In this document: positions 34,880 through 46,769 of the stretch, one piece after another | How the letters are laid out: each line of letters begins with the position of its first letter | How positions within the stretch are numbered: the first letter of the stretch is position 1 | From: Cryptomeria japonica | Lineage: Eukaryota > Streptophyta > Pinopsida > Cupressales > Cupressaceae | Direction of reading: 5' to 3' | Assembly (NCBI RefSeq): GCF_030272615.1 | Contig: NC_081408.1 | Span: 66,753,546 to 66,817,545, forward strand | Length of the DNA: 64,000 nucleotides | The notes under the pieces: model-generated | What the model saw: only the letters and a program-made list of their open reading frames with translations | Database searches by the model: none | What the model was told of the DNA's origin: nothing | Position numbers and translations under genes: made by a program

Positions 34880-36002
34880 TTTTTGGCAACATGGTTTTTG
34901 CATGCACATAGCAGGTACACTCGACAAAATCAGAAGGGACGTATTTTTGCAACATGACTTATTATCATGCATTTGATGAGCTTTACAATTTTTGTTATTA
35001 GAGAACACTATTTGACAATTTTTGATGATATAATTATTACAAAACCTTTATGCTCATGTAGGTCTTTTTTGATGATATACAACAGTATCACATTATGATT
35101 TTTGCATCAACATAGTGGGTTCTATTAATATAATTCGAAGGGACATATTTTTGTGGTATATAATTTCACCTTTTCATTTATTATCATGCATTTCAATTGA
35201 AGTGATTATCACAAAGCCTTTGTGTTCATCCATGCATTTTATGTGTAGACTAACAATTCTTAAAAATATAGGTTCATGCTAGATCATTTGTCATTGACAA
35301 GACCCTCTCTTGGTGATGGTACATATTCCTTTGTGCATTAATGAGATAAAATTTTGTGCATAAACATTAAGTCAATTGAATGTATTTCTATTTAGAAATG
35401 ACCATATCTACCATTGTCTTCAACCATGCAGAGAAATGTGGTGAGAAGGACTTTAATCAACATGCATCTTTCTTCAAAGTTATGATTGTATACTTTGCAG
35501 AGAAACTCGTAAGTTTTGTAATTATACAATGTTGTACGTCTTAAAAATGTTTCAAATGATCTATTTATAATTATCTAAAATAATTTGTATTAAGTGTTAC
35601 AATTTGTTTCTTGTAGTACATTCATCCCACACAAAAAGGTTACTTATTTTGGTCTTCATTTATATGCAGACATTGTTGTATGTAAGCTTTTTTCTTAGGA
35701 CATGAGGATGTCTTTTGTAGATGAAGTGGGATTTTGTGTTTGTATATGGATGTGAATTGATGTAATATTGTTATGATGATATATAATGTCTATGAGCAAA
35801 TTGGTTTATTTATATTGATGATATACAATGTATCTGTACATGAGTACATTGGTGTAGTTGTATTGATAATGAAAAAAAAATCATGTTTGCATATCCCTTC
35901 ATGGATGTCACATGCAAGTGTAATGGTAATTATGTGTATACAATACATGGAAATAATGATGATAATTATGTTTCTACAGTGTAATGCTTTTTATATATAA
36001 TT
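34880..36002. other. No gene recognised
   Basis: AT-rich stretch after the decayed gene; recurrent ATCATGCATTT and CACAAAGCCTTT.TG blocks (34960-35240) hint at an old internal duplication. No credible frame. Confidence 0.4.
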
Positions 36003-38640
36003 TTAGCACTTAGGGCACTCAAGGGACGATGCCGGTAGGGTATGACTGACGAGTTTTTCACCAACCGAAAAATTTCTGCCCTAATAAAACCATAGGGAAA
36101 CTTGAAAAACCGATATAGGATTTTTTAGGGACCCCTCTCGTGGCCGTGTAGGTTCAAATGGATCATTAATAGGTGCCATGGATTCCGAGTTAGGGCCCAT
36201 AAAAGTTTGACAATTTTTAGCACCTAGGGCACTCAAGGGATGACATCGGTAAGGTACGACCCTGCGCGTTTGATTGAGTGGGGGACCAAAATAGGAGCAT
36301 GCATAGGGTAATAATGCCTAACTAGACATGTTAGAGCTGACGGTTCATTATTGCAATGAGCAAGAGGTGAAATTGGCCATGCGACAACATTTGATTGAGT
36401 GAGACGAATGATTTTTTTGCCAACTGAAAAATTTATGCCCTAATAAAACCTTAGGGAAAACTAAAAAACCAAGATAGGCTTTTGTAGGAACCCCTATCAT
36501 GGCCCCATAGGTTCAAATAGGTCATTTGTAGGTGCCACAGATTCCAATTTAGGGCATGTCAAAGTTCAACAATTTTTAGCACTTAGGGCACTCAAGGGAC
36601 GACACCGGTATGGTATGACCCTGAGCGTTCGATCGAGTGGGGGGGGAAATAGGAGTATCCATAGGGTAATCATTCCTAACTAGACATGTCAGAGCTGATG
36701 GTTCATCATTGTGATGATCTGAAGAGAAATTGGCCACGCGACAACATTCGATTGATTGAGACTGATGATTTTTTTGCCAACTAAAAAATTGTTGCCTCAA
36801 TAAAACCATAGGGCAACATGAAAAATCGAGATAGGATTTTTTAGGAACCCCTCTTGTGGCCTCGTAGGTTCAAACAGATTGTTTGCAAGTGCCACGGATT
36901 TTGAGTTAGGGCCCGCAAAAAAAAGATAATTTTTAGCACTTAGGGCGCTCAAGGGACGACGCCGGTAGGGTATGACCCCAACCGTTCAATCGAGTGGGGG
37001 GGGAAAATAGGAGCATGCATAGGGTAATAATGCCTAACTGGACATGTCAGAGCTGATGGTTTTTCATCCCAATGAGCAGAATGAGAAAGTGGCTACGCGA
37101 CAACATTTGATTAACTAAGACTGATGATTTTTTTGCCAACCGAAAAATTACTACCTCAATAAAATCATAGGGCAACATGAAAAACTGAGATAGGCTTTTG
37201 TAGGAACCCCTCTTGTCACCTAGTAGGTTGAAATATATTGTTTGCAGGTGCCACAGATTCTGAGTTAGGGTCCATAAAAAATTGATAATTTTTAGCACTT
37301 AGGGCGCTCAAGGGACGACACCGGTAGGGTATGACCCCAAGCGTTCGATCGAGTGGCAGGGGGGGGGGGGGGAATAGGAGCATGCATAGGGTAATAATGC
37401 CTAAATAGACATGTCAGAGCTGATGGTTTTTCATCATGATGAGCAGAACGAGAAATTGGCCATGTGACAACATTCAATTGAGTGAGACTAACAATTTTTT
37501 TGCCAACCGAAAAATTGCTTCCCTAATAAAACCGTAGGGAAACTTGAAAAACCGAGATAGGATTTTGTAGATATCCCTCTCATGGCCCTGTAGGTTCAAA
37601 TGGATCATTCGCTAGTGCCATGGATTCCAAGTTAGGGCCCATCCAAGTTTGACAAGTTTTAGCACTTAGGACGCTCAAGGGACGACACTAGTAGAGTATG
37701 ACCCCGAGCATTTGATTGAGTGGGGGAGGGGGAATAGGAGCATGCATAGGGTAATAATGCCTAACTAGACATGTCAAAGCTGACAGTTCATCATCACGAC
37801 GAGTAGGAGGTGAAATTGGCCATGCGACAACATTTGATTGAGTGAGATTGATGATTTTTTCGCCAACCAAAAAATTGCTGCCCTAATAAAATCATAGGGA
37901 AAATTGAAAAAACAAGAAAGGCTTTTGTAGGGACCTGTCACATGGCCCTGTAGGTTCAAACATATCATTCATAGGTGGCAGAGATTCTGACTTAGGGCTC
38001 GTCAAAGTTTGATAATTTTTAGCACTTAGGGCGCTCAAGGGACAGCATCAGTAGGGTATGACCCCGAGCATTCGATCATGTGGGGGGGGGGAAATAGGAG
38101 CATGCATAGGGTAATAATTCCTAACTGGACATGTTGAAGCTAACAGTTTTTCATTGTGACGAGTTGAATGAGAAATTGGCCACATGACAACATTCGATTG
38201 AGTGAGACTGACGATTTTTTCACCAACCAAAAAATTGCTGCCCTAATAAAACCATAGGGAAACTTGAATAAATGAGATAGGAATTTGCAGGGACCCCTCT
38301 CATTGCCCCATAGGTTCAAATTGATTGTTCACAAGTGCTATGGATTCTAAGTTAGGGCCCATAAAAAATTGACAATTTTAGCACTTAAGGCACTCAAGGG
38401 ATGACGTCAGTAGGGTATGACCCCAAGCATTTGATCGAGTGGGGGGAGCAAAATAGGAGCATGCAGAGGGTAATAATGACTAATTGGACATGTCAGAGCT
38501 GACAGTTCATCATCACGATAGGAAATTGGGCACGCGACAACATTAGATTGAGTGAGACTGATGATTTTTCCACAACTGAAAAATTGATGCCCTAATAAAA
38601 CCCCGAGCGTTGGACCGAGGTGGGGGGAAAAATAGGACCA
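36003..38640. repeat. 358-bp satellite array, about eight units
   Basis: TTTTAGCACTTAGGGC followed by CTCAAGGGACGA recurs at about 36004, 36218, 36578, 36934, 37292, 37660, 38020 and 38379. Spacing is 356-368 bp except the first (214). Each unit also has GTATGACCCCGAGCGTTCG, a G run of variable length, CATGCATAGGGTAATAAT and GCGACAACATTCGATTGAG. The reverse-strand ORFs in it are repeats of each other and not genes. It lies between the convergent genes of the CACTA-like element. Confidence 0.93.
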
Positions 38641-38654
38641 TGCATACAATAATA

Positions 38655-38850
38655 ATGAATTGTATCATGTATTATTGTTCATTAAATGAATTGTATTGCT
38701 CATGAATTGTATTGTTGATTAAATGAATTGTATTTTTCATTAAATGAATTTTATTGTATTGTTCATTAAATGAATTATATTGCTCATTATACAAAAAACA
38801 CTTATGATGAAATGAAATGAATTGTATTGTTCATTAAATAACTATTATTA
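38655..38850. repeat. AT-rich minisatellite
   Basis: About seven imperfect copies of TTCATTAAATGAATTGTATTG, itself partly palindromic (TTCATTAAATGAA). Confidence 0.8.
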
Positions 38851-40752
38851 ATCATTGTTAATTATTGGAATGAAGATTAAAGATTTTCATGATAACACCA
38901 CACATAGATGAGAAACAATTTATATGATCAAATATCAACTTCTGTATATATAAAAATGTCAAATGATTACAAATGTATGTCCATACACAAATATGGCATA
39001 AATGCCAACTGAAACAAAATGTATGTCTAAATACATGAATGTATGTCTATATACAAAATATACATGCCAACTAGATATGTAAGCATCCCAGAACTATCTA
39101 TAATATCCTAAGCTGCTGATGGGTCATCAAAATCAATCCTCTTCATCATACTGCTCAGCTCCGAAGGATCCTGCACAAGAAAAACAAACCACAATTAATA
39201 TTATTTATGTTATATAATTCACATTCAAAAAGTTAACATAAAAATGAACTATAATTTAACTATTCATGTTTACCTCATCTCCACGTTTTCTCTTCAGTTT
39301 TACAGGACTCTTGATGCATGTCTTTGGTAGAGGAGGTATGTTTTGAATATTTTCATACACAACCTACATATGTTCAGAAACATGACATTGATACAAGTTA
39401 GCATATAATTGTCACTGATAATAATAAATTATATCTACTAATCAAAAAATAAAATAAACACACATCTACTCGAGGCATCTCTTCTTCTTCATCTTCAGGT
39501 ATACTGGGTGTAGTCATCAGGGATGTGAAACCAAGAATTCTCTGTATATATACACAAAAAGTATATGAAACTATCAATCTATGTATAGACGTGTATAATC
39601 ACTATAAGTTATTTAAACTATTCATTCAATCATATTTGCATTCAATTACCTTTCCCTTGTCTCCAACTGCACTACCAGATCCTAAATCACACTACCCCAC
39701 ACTTGTGCTACTTGTGCCCTACAAGAGTAAAATAATATATACATGCAAGTTACTACATAATCTAATTAATACTAATATAATTGATGAGCATGTATGTACA
39801 CTAAAATACAAACGACTAGGTGCAATAATATGTACTGTCAAGCTATCAACACAAAATGAAATAGCCGACAAGGTGCCCTCTTGAATTTGTCTCAACTCCT
39901 CCTCAGTCACCAATTGTTAAATAGACCGTGTAAATAAAAAATAGTACTTAATACTATCTAGATTATAAATATTCATTTAAAATATAACATTAACTATGAA
40001 AATACAAATATTACCACTACATCATCAACGTATGATGATGGTGCCTCCTCACCTCTAGCATGTGAGGACTCCCCAGGGTATCCTCTAGTCTATGTAATAA
40101 CATCTGGTGCATCATGCATCTCAAGCACCTCATAAGCGGCACTGTCCATAGGAGGATCAATGGGCTTTCCAACTGGACCCAAGCATACATGCCCACACAT
40201 GACATAACTATGGGGCATGCATATGTGTGGAGCCAAGGATGACATGTCAATGGCACTAGATGCACCACTACCATCAAGAGTAGACTGAGCTACTGACGTA
40301 GCCTAAGAAACCAAAAGGCTACTCAAAGCGTGAATAGTCGATATGGTCCATGAAGCTACCTCACAAATGATATTAGGATGCTGCACTGCAGGTGGGGGAT
40401 CAACAGGAGGAGGGGGGAAATATGGGCCGTGGACTACTCTGATTGCCCCGGGTCTATTTTGGGGCATACCTAAACCTACACCTTGGAAAGGTTGGATGTC
40501 AAAGTAGTTAGCATGTTTGCATAAAACAAACTCAGCATATAATTTTTTTATGAAATAGAAGGTGACATCAAGATTGTTGTTGGGTGGTTTGTCAAAACCC
40601 ATCCACCAATGATCCCAAATTTTTTTCACAATACCATCATTTGTACACCATTTAATAGAAAGGTTTTTTCTGGGATCTACGAGTTGACCAGTGTGGGGAT
40701 TCAAAAACAATGAGGCGATAGTATCTTTGGATATCTCGAGATCATTGATATC

Positions 40753-41215
40753 TATGAGATTTTGCCAAGATCAAGAGGCAATGGAAAGCACAAATAAAAG
40801 AGAACAAACTAGATGATAGAAATAAACTATATTCTATCAAGATGAAAATACTGATCAACTGGATCATCAAGCATTACATACAATGAATATGAGCCTCCTT
40901 ATATAGGTAAGGCTATATGGATATGTGTGCACATAAAGATGACATGTGGCTCAATAAGAAACAAGGGTAGGTAGGAAATAGGTGTGGGTAGGTAGGAGAA
41001 ATAATATAATATTCCACATGAGGTGGATCACCCACTAAATGTGGAGTGTAACAATAAGATAATTCCACAAAAGGTGGAAATTCTCCTACACACACTATCC
41101 CAATGTGGGACAAACACCCAAGTGTCTCATACCCAAACTACTATGAAATGCATTTCCTAGGTAAACTTAAGTAAGGTGCAATAATATCCAAGATGAATAA
41201 ATATTTACACCAACA
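40753..41215 (-). repeat. Cop2 3' LTR
   Basis: 463 bp; start (minus) TGTTGGTGTAAAT at 41215, end at 40753 mutated to ...CATA. Confidence 0.93.
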
Positions 41216-41559
41216 CTCCCCCTTAAGTGCAACTTAAGGGGATGCACTTAAGTCTACAATGCAACTAAGCAATGCAAGATGGGTTTTGGCTATGAGGCCA
41301 TGTTAGGTACCCATGTACAAATGCAAATGCATGCAAACCAATGCAATGAAATCTCTCACAAAGCGGGGAAAGAGAGAAAAACCCAATGGGTAAAAAACCT
41401 CCCCCAAAAGAGAGATGAAAAACTAGATACAAAGAACTCTCATAGAAGTATGTAAAGGACAAAACCCCATGTGAGGAAAAAGTCCCCCCCATATGAGAGA
41501 AGAAGAAGAGAGACTAGGAAGCCCCCCCTCAATGTGGAATCGACACCAATGATAGAAGC
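41216..41559 (-). other. Cop2 3' noncoding region and purine tract
   Basis: No ORF. On the minus strand it has several G-rich tracts (near 41528, 41487 and 41401) before the purine tract next to the LTR. CTTAAGTGCA/TGCACTTAAG forms a 10-bp stem at 41222-41249. Confidence 0.75.
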
Positions 41560-42582
41560 TCAAAGATAAATGAAGAAACTACTCCATGAATGTCGAACAA
41601 CATTCCTCCCCTTAGGAAGAAACAAAACCAAAGGTAGATCCACAAAGTCTTCCCAACCATGAAGGGAAGATGAAGAAAAAATAGTCATAATGAAAGGAAT
41701 CTCTGAAAACTTCTCAACTGTCCCCATGTTGATGCTGAAAGTAACCTCCTCCAAAGGTGGTAAACTGTGCCACACTAATGAAAAAGGCACTCCAAGAGGT
41801 AGTGGAGATGAATGTAGAACAATATCCAAAGACTCATATTTCTCCTCAAAAGATAAAGAGACCTCCTCCAAGTGTTGTACAAAATTATCCACAATCATGT
41901 CAACCTCTAAATATTGATCATGTAGAGAATGCACAAGAGGGTCAGAGTGATCCCTCACAATAATCAAAGAAGGATCATATTCATCAGAGAGAAGATGAAT
42001 GTCATCAATGGTGTCTCCCAAATTTTCAATGTAGGAGTCCATAAACAAACCTGCAATGTCTGTCAAGTAGGCATCCCAATCAACTGAATCTAAAAGACAT
42101 GAAATATCCTGCTGCACTGAATCACAAGAAGGGAAAATTGTTGCATTATTTGCATCATCGGGTGAAATAGGTGGTGTGATATTAAGAGGCGGAGATGAAA
42201 TGCAAGGCTCTAGAATGGGGTCACCTGTGAGAATCCCCAAGTTCAAATACCCAAAGTTCTCCTCAAAATCTGAATCATCAACATAGGAAGAATCAACCTC
42301 ATCAATATGACCAAAATCTGAAAAAGAGTACAATCAAGATGCATGATCAACCACCCCCTTCACAATGATAGCTCCACTCTCCACATCTCTAATGATAACT
42401 GAATCAGGTGTGAACTCCATAGTTTTCCTATTTGCCCCATGTGTGATTTGATAGATGGAAAGAAGATTATTTGTCAAGTGGACTACACATAACACATCAT
42501 TGAAGGAGTTATCCCCAATGGTAATAGATCCTTTCCCAATCACATCCATGTATGTATGATTCCCCTTCAAAATCTGTGGCAT
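41560..42582 (-). pseudogene. Cop2 protease tail joined to an unknown acidic protein
   Basis: The frame from 42582 begins with the post-protease part of a Copia polyprotein (TLKGNHTYMDVIGKGSI, VLCVVHLTNNLLSI, VIIRDVESGAIIV). One TGA at 42334-42336 then separates it from 257 open codons (42333-41560) in the same frame. That second part is very acidic (EVDSSYVDDSDFEENFG, DDANNATIFPS, DTIDDIHLLSDEYDP) and shows no integrase zinc region, no D-D-E and no reverse transcriptase motif. It occupies the place where integrase should start. It could be a captured sequence or fast-evolving element-specific protein. The length of uninterrupted frame suggests selection until recently. Confidence 0.6.
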
Positions 42583-42611
42583 GTGGCAGGCTCAAATGTA
42601 GGAAACATAGA

Positions 42612-43658
42612 CTACGAAGATGCCATATGATGAGAAGCTCCTAAATCTAGAAGCCATCTCTTTGAACTAGGACTTGTAGTAGCACAAAGAGCTTGTCCCT
42701 TTCCTTTATCTATCCCAAAAGATTGATCCTTTCCTTTATCCTTAGAAGAAGAAGCCAATGTAGACATTCTAGAAGGTAGGTTGATTCTATTCTTCTCAAG
42801 AAGATTCTTCAACTCATCAATATCCTTCTTATAACAATGATGGTCATCATGTCTTGACTTCTTACAATATCCACAAATAATATTGTCCTTATATGATTTC
42901 CTCTTAGGTGAGAATGGTGAATCACCTTGTTGTTGAGAGGAATATTGTGCTCCATCTTGTTGTGGTTTTGACTTAGGTTTCTTTTGATGTTTGTCTTTTC
43001 CTTGATTACTTTGATTCTCTTTATTAGCCACCAAAGCTTGTGAATTTGAAGATTTGGGAATCCCCATCGTGGTCAACTTGGATTGCTCAAGTGTCAACAT
43101 CTCCGTGAATGAATCAAATCAGGGAGAAGTGTATGAGGAATCTTGAGCTAACCTATGGGTGTGAAAGCTAGTTACAAAGGCTGCATACTCTGAAGGAAGC
43201 TTGTCCAGCAAGTTATAAACCAATTGAGCATCCTTTTTATCAATTCCACAATCCTTTAGATTTTCTCTTAGCTCAGTTGTTTTTTTGACATAATATTGGA
43301 TTGTATGAAAATCCTTGGGATCTAAAGTTGTGAGTTCACTATCAAGCTTGTATCCCTTAATCTCATCAACTCGACCATACAATTTCTAAAAAATATCCCA
43401 AGCCTCTTTAATTGTAGTACACTTATCAATGTGAAAAATGAGGTCATCTGATACATACTTTCTAAGAGTTCCAAGTGTCATAGTATTCTTAGTAAGCCAT
43501 TCAATTTGAGCATTAGAATCAGCCTTAGGATCAGGTGGTTTTTTTATAGTTTCATTTACATAATGAATGAGTCATTTTTCCATTAGTTTACTCCATGCCT
43601 TAATCTTCCATGATGCGTAACTATGAGAAGTTAAAAGTGGAAATTTAGGAGAACCCAT
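42612..43658 (-). pseudogene. gag: Cop2 gag with zinc knuckle and protease start
   Basis: The start is the ATG at 43658 (MGSPKFPLLTSHSYASWKIKAW), a Copia-type gag opening. Homologous blocks include the stretch before KLYGRVDEIKGYKL, VKKTTELRENLKDCGI and LLDKLPSEYAAFVTSF. The knuckle CGYCKKSRHDDHHC (about 42886-42845) keeps CX2CX4HX4C but has Arg in place of the usual Gly before His. The protease motif is WLLDLGASHHMASS, with DLG where active enzymes have DSG, so the protease is probably dead. Stops at 43583, 43388 and 43103 and a frame change after 42612 add to the decay. Confidence 0.85.
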
Positions 43659-44502
43659 AGTGCCAAAATTAAAAAAACATAAGATAGAGAGAGACACAAT
43701 CACACAAGACACCCCCCCAAAATACTCAATCAAGAAACCCCCCCCCCGCCAACAGAATGGTGATTTTGGCACTTTATACTTAGTGTGTATACAATGGTCC
43801 ACTTACAAAACAAGGCAAAGTGGACTTCTGATTTTAATTTACAACTTCTCAAAATAAGATCTAAGAGATGTCAACAAATACTGCTAGTGATCTAAACTAA
43901 GATCCAAGCAAAATACAAGTACCAAATAGGCCAAAAAATGACCAAATATTGAAAGTACAATTTCTACTCAAAATCACTACAAACAAATAGTAGATTATGA
44001 AAGTATACAAAAAATTATGCACTTTCAAAAAAAACAACACCTAAAAAGGAGTCCATATGAGCCCAAATGAAGCCTCCAAAGTTGTAAAAATTGGGATTTC
44101 ATGATTTCTAAAAAAACTGTATCCGAAAATTAGAAAAATCTTGCACCATTGTATGAATCACAAAATTATACCCCAAAACAAAAAAAATTTCTTGAAAACA
44201 TGAGTCTGGATGAGTGAGGTATCACTATTTGAAAATTGCCTACAAAATTATAATTTCTGGAAAATTTCTGCCACAACTTCAAGCTTCAAATGCCTCTAGA
44301 TTTGGCCTTCAAAGTCTGATTTGGATGAAACAAAAGGCAAAATTGACTTTCTTGGACCTGCTCAATCCAATGGTAACCATAGATTTGACCCATCAAGCTT
44401 CAATAATAACTTGCAAGAGAAATATCCAAAATACACAACCTCAAATAGCATCAAATTTCTCTCAATTGGCAAACTAATGACACTCTAATGGCTCTAATAC
44501 CA
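43659..44502 (-). other. Cop2 5' leader with primer site
   Basis: The primer site TGGTATTAGAGC is on the minus strand at 44502-44491. The rest of the leader (830 bases) has no supported gene; long for a Copia leader. Confidence 0.75.
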
Positions 44503-44965
44503 TGTGAGATTTTTCCAAGATCAAGAGGCAATGCAAAGCAAAAATAAGAGAGAACAAAATAGATGATAGAAATAACCTATATTCTATCAAGATGAAAATA
44601 TTGATCAACTGGATCACCAAGTGTTACATACAATGAATATGAGCCTGCTTATATAGGTAAGGCTATATGGATATGTGAGCACACAAGCATGACATGTGGC
44701 TCAATAAGAAACAAGGGTAGGTAGGAAATAGGTGTGGGTAGGTAGGAGAAATAATATAATATTCCACATGAGGTGGATCACCCACAAAAAGTGGAGTGTA
44801 ACAACAAGATAAGTCCACAAAAGGTGGAAATTCTCCTACACACACTATCCCAATGTGGCACAAACACCCAAGTGTCTCATACCCAAACTACTATGCAATG
44901 CATTTCCTAAGTAAACTTAAGTAAGGTGTAATAATATCTAAGATGAATAATTATTTACACCAACA
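44503..44965 (-). repeat. Cop2 5' LTR
   Basis: 463 bp, TGTTGGTGTAAAT...ATCTCACA on the minus strand, a few percent different from the other LTR. Confidence 0.94.
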
Positions 44966-45879
44966 ATATCCTTATGCGACAAGCCATCTGCATATTTTTC
45001 CCTCATAGAATCTCGCCACAAAAAGGTGACATTGTGCTCCTCAGTCATGGTTTCCATACTCTTTATGATCAACGTGAGAGGATCAAACATTGGGTTTAGA
45101 CAAGGGATCCTATGAAATACTTCTGCAATCCCCCTCAATTCATTCAAATTTTGTGCAATTAAATCCTGTATTGAGGGTGGGTTTGGCAAAGGAGGGTTTG
45201 GTTGTTGCAATTGTGGTTGATAAATGTTTTCATTGTTATCCCCCATTTTTAACTTAATTGAATGCAAACAATTAAATTTAGTTAACAAATTAAAACAATT
45301 AGGTATTTGATTTAAAAAAACCTAGTTTTCATGAAAAAACCATATTTTCAATGAAAAATCAAATAAACATTAACAAAAAATACAAAAAGTGAGTGAAAAT
45401 GATTGAAAACAATAAAATTGTTACCTTTCAATCTATTTTTTAGCAATTTTTGGCCAAAACATTGGAAATCAAGTGCACCAAATATTGGATTTTTATAAAA
45501 TCGCACAGCTCGTGAGTTAAAAATGACTCATAGGTTGTCTCTGTCGAAATATATTTGTCTCAGAAAATTGGATATCTGATTTTTATACTTGAATTATTTT
45601 AAAATAACATATATAATATAATAATATATTATATAATACCTATTATATAATATAATATGTTTTTATATTATATAATTATATAATATATTTTTTAATTTAA
45701 AATTACAAATCAAAATTGGATATCCAATTTGCATAGGTAATTACCATGCCAAGGTGTATTGGCACCCAGGCCAAGAAAAAAGTCAACACAGTTTTTTGCG
45801 TTTTTACGCGAGTGGAAAAGGCTATTTTTTTCACATCACCACTTTTTGGCCCCCCATGATCCTGCACTAACCCCAATAG

Positions 45880-46769
45880 CTGATGAGGCTATTGGTATGA
45901 CTTATCTCGATGGACACTAGCAAAAACTAAAATACATCAGCAACAGTTACGGCGATAAAGGGTCATGAATGTAGACAAAAGTAGGCGGGATTTTAAAAAA
46001 AGAAAAATGTTGGGGAAGGTCAGAATTCTGACGAACACCACAAGACAACCAATGACGTTGCCATACATGTGATGAAAAAAATGTCCCAGGATGCAAACTC
46101 CTCCATCATCTTAATCGTCAAAATTCTGACATCTCCTTGAAGATGGTCCATTGACAGAACACACACTAGCGGCAATGGAGAAATCATGTCTTGTTGATAG
46201 TCGATGAGGCTATCGGTAAGACTTATCCTGATGGAAAATGATAAAAGTAAAATGCATCAGTAAAGGTTACAACATTAAAGGGTCTTCGGAAAAAGGTTAC
46301 GGCAATAAAGGATGCAACAAGGTCAGAATTTCGACATCTCCTCATCAAACAAACATGTCGCCTAGCGACAATGGAGAAATTATGTCTTGCTGATAGCGAA
46401 TGAGACTATTAGTAAGACTTGTCCTGATGGACATTGCCAAAGTAAAAATGCATCAGAAATAGCTACGAGAATATATAAAGCATCATCAACAGAGGTTACG
46501 GTGATAAAGGATGCAACAAGGTCAAAATTTCGACGCCTTCTCGTCAAAAAAACATACCACGGGTGCATAGAAATTTCCGACGTGTTGTTTGAATTTTGAT
46601 GCAAATCCCATCATCAAAATCACCGATGAAAAAATAGTGATGAACAAATACGTCAGAATTTCAACATTTAGTTGTTTGAGTTCCGACAAATGGTCATTGA
46701 AAAACTGCTCCAAATATACTAGTGTAACTTCACCAGCATTGAGGGAAACGAAAGGCATGTAACCAACAA
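45880..46769 (+). repeat. Tandem units of the GTCAGAATTC repeat family
   Basis: A block reading GATGAGGCTAT.GGTA.GACTTATC...GATGGACA starts at 45883, 46203 and 46398. Each unit also holds AAATGCATCAG, GGTTACGGCGATAAAGG and a GTCAGAATT.(C)TGAC motif; the one at 46020 is the perfect palindrome GTCAGAATTCTGAC. The reverse complement resembles 19880-20080. No coding evidence. Confidence 0.7.

Larger units (their letters stand above)
40753..44965 (-). mobile_element. Cop2, gag-only Copia element with an extra ORF
   Basis: Minus-oriented, 4213 bp, LTRs of 463 bp each (40753-41215 and 44503-44965), target duplication ATATC (40748-40752 and 44966-44970), a Met primer site on the minus strand at 44502-44491 and a purine tract AAGGGGGAG at 41216-41224. 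The left LTR begins TATGAG where the right has TGTGAG. It encodes gag, a damaged protease and an acidic ORF, but no integrase, reverse transcriptase or RNase H, so it must have been moved in trans. It sits inside an exon of the gene at 39105-45246. Confidence 0.93.
39105..45246 (-). pseudogene. Multi-exon transposon-borne gene, split by Cop2
   Basis: No family recognised. The start is the ATG at 45246 (MGDNNENIYQPQLQQPNPP, a Gln/Pro-rich N-terminus). The frame runs to 44971, is broken by Cop2, and resumes in exact frame at 40747 (TGQLVDPRKNLSIKW, KKIWDHWWMGF, HANYFDIQPFQGVG, then a Pro-rich run) to a stop at 40303 and on to a GTAATA donor at about 40017. Smaller exon-like pieces with GT/AG borders follow at about 39920-39860, 39720-39652, 39545-39475, 39363-39274 (KLKRKRGDE, a likely nuclear signal) and 39166-39105. 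At least two in-frame stops suggest decay. The start lies 570 bases inside the right transposon end, as expected for a gene driven by that end; a DNA-binding accessory protein would fit but is inference. Confidence 0.55.
30481..45814. mobile_element. Candidate CACTA-like DNA transposon (about 15.3 kb)
   Basis: The left end TACTGAAAAACACG and the right end, read inward on the other strand, CACTCGCGTAAAAACGC, are similar and continue into a shared GTTGACTTT and CCAA...TACC pattern. The 3-bp sequence GAA flanks both ends directly (30478-30480 and 45815-45817). A subterminal motif GGATATCC/TGAT occurs near both ends (30590, 32147-32195, 45568, 45718), as in CACTA elements where the regulatory protein binds subterminal repeats. 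Inside are a decayed plus-strand gene (32197-34748) and a convergent multi-exon minus-strand gene (45246-39105). No canonical Tnp2 transposase seen, so the class is inferred. Cop2 accounts for 4.2 kb of the length. Confidence 0.5.

Noticed and set aside
36576-38649. Several 60-80 codon minus-strand ORFs with similar sequence
   Set aside because: They repeat with the 358-bp satellite unit and drift in frame between units; no independent coding evidence.
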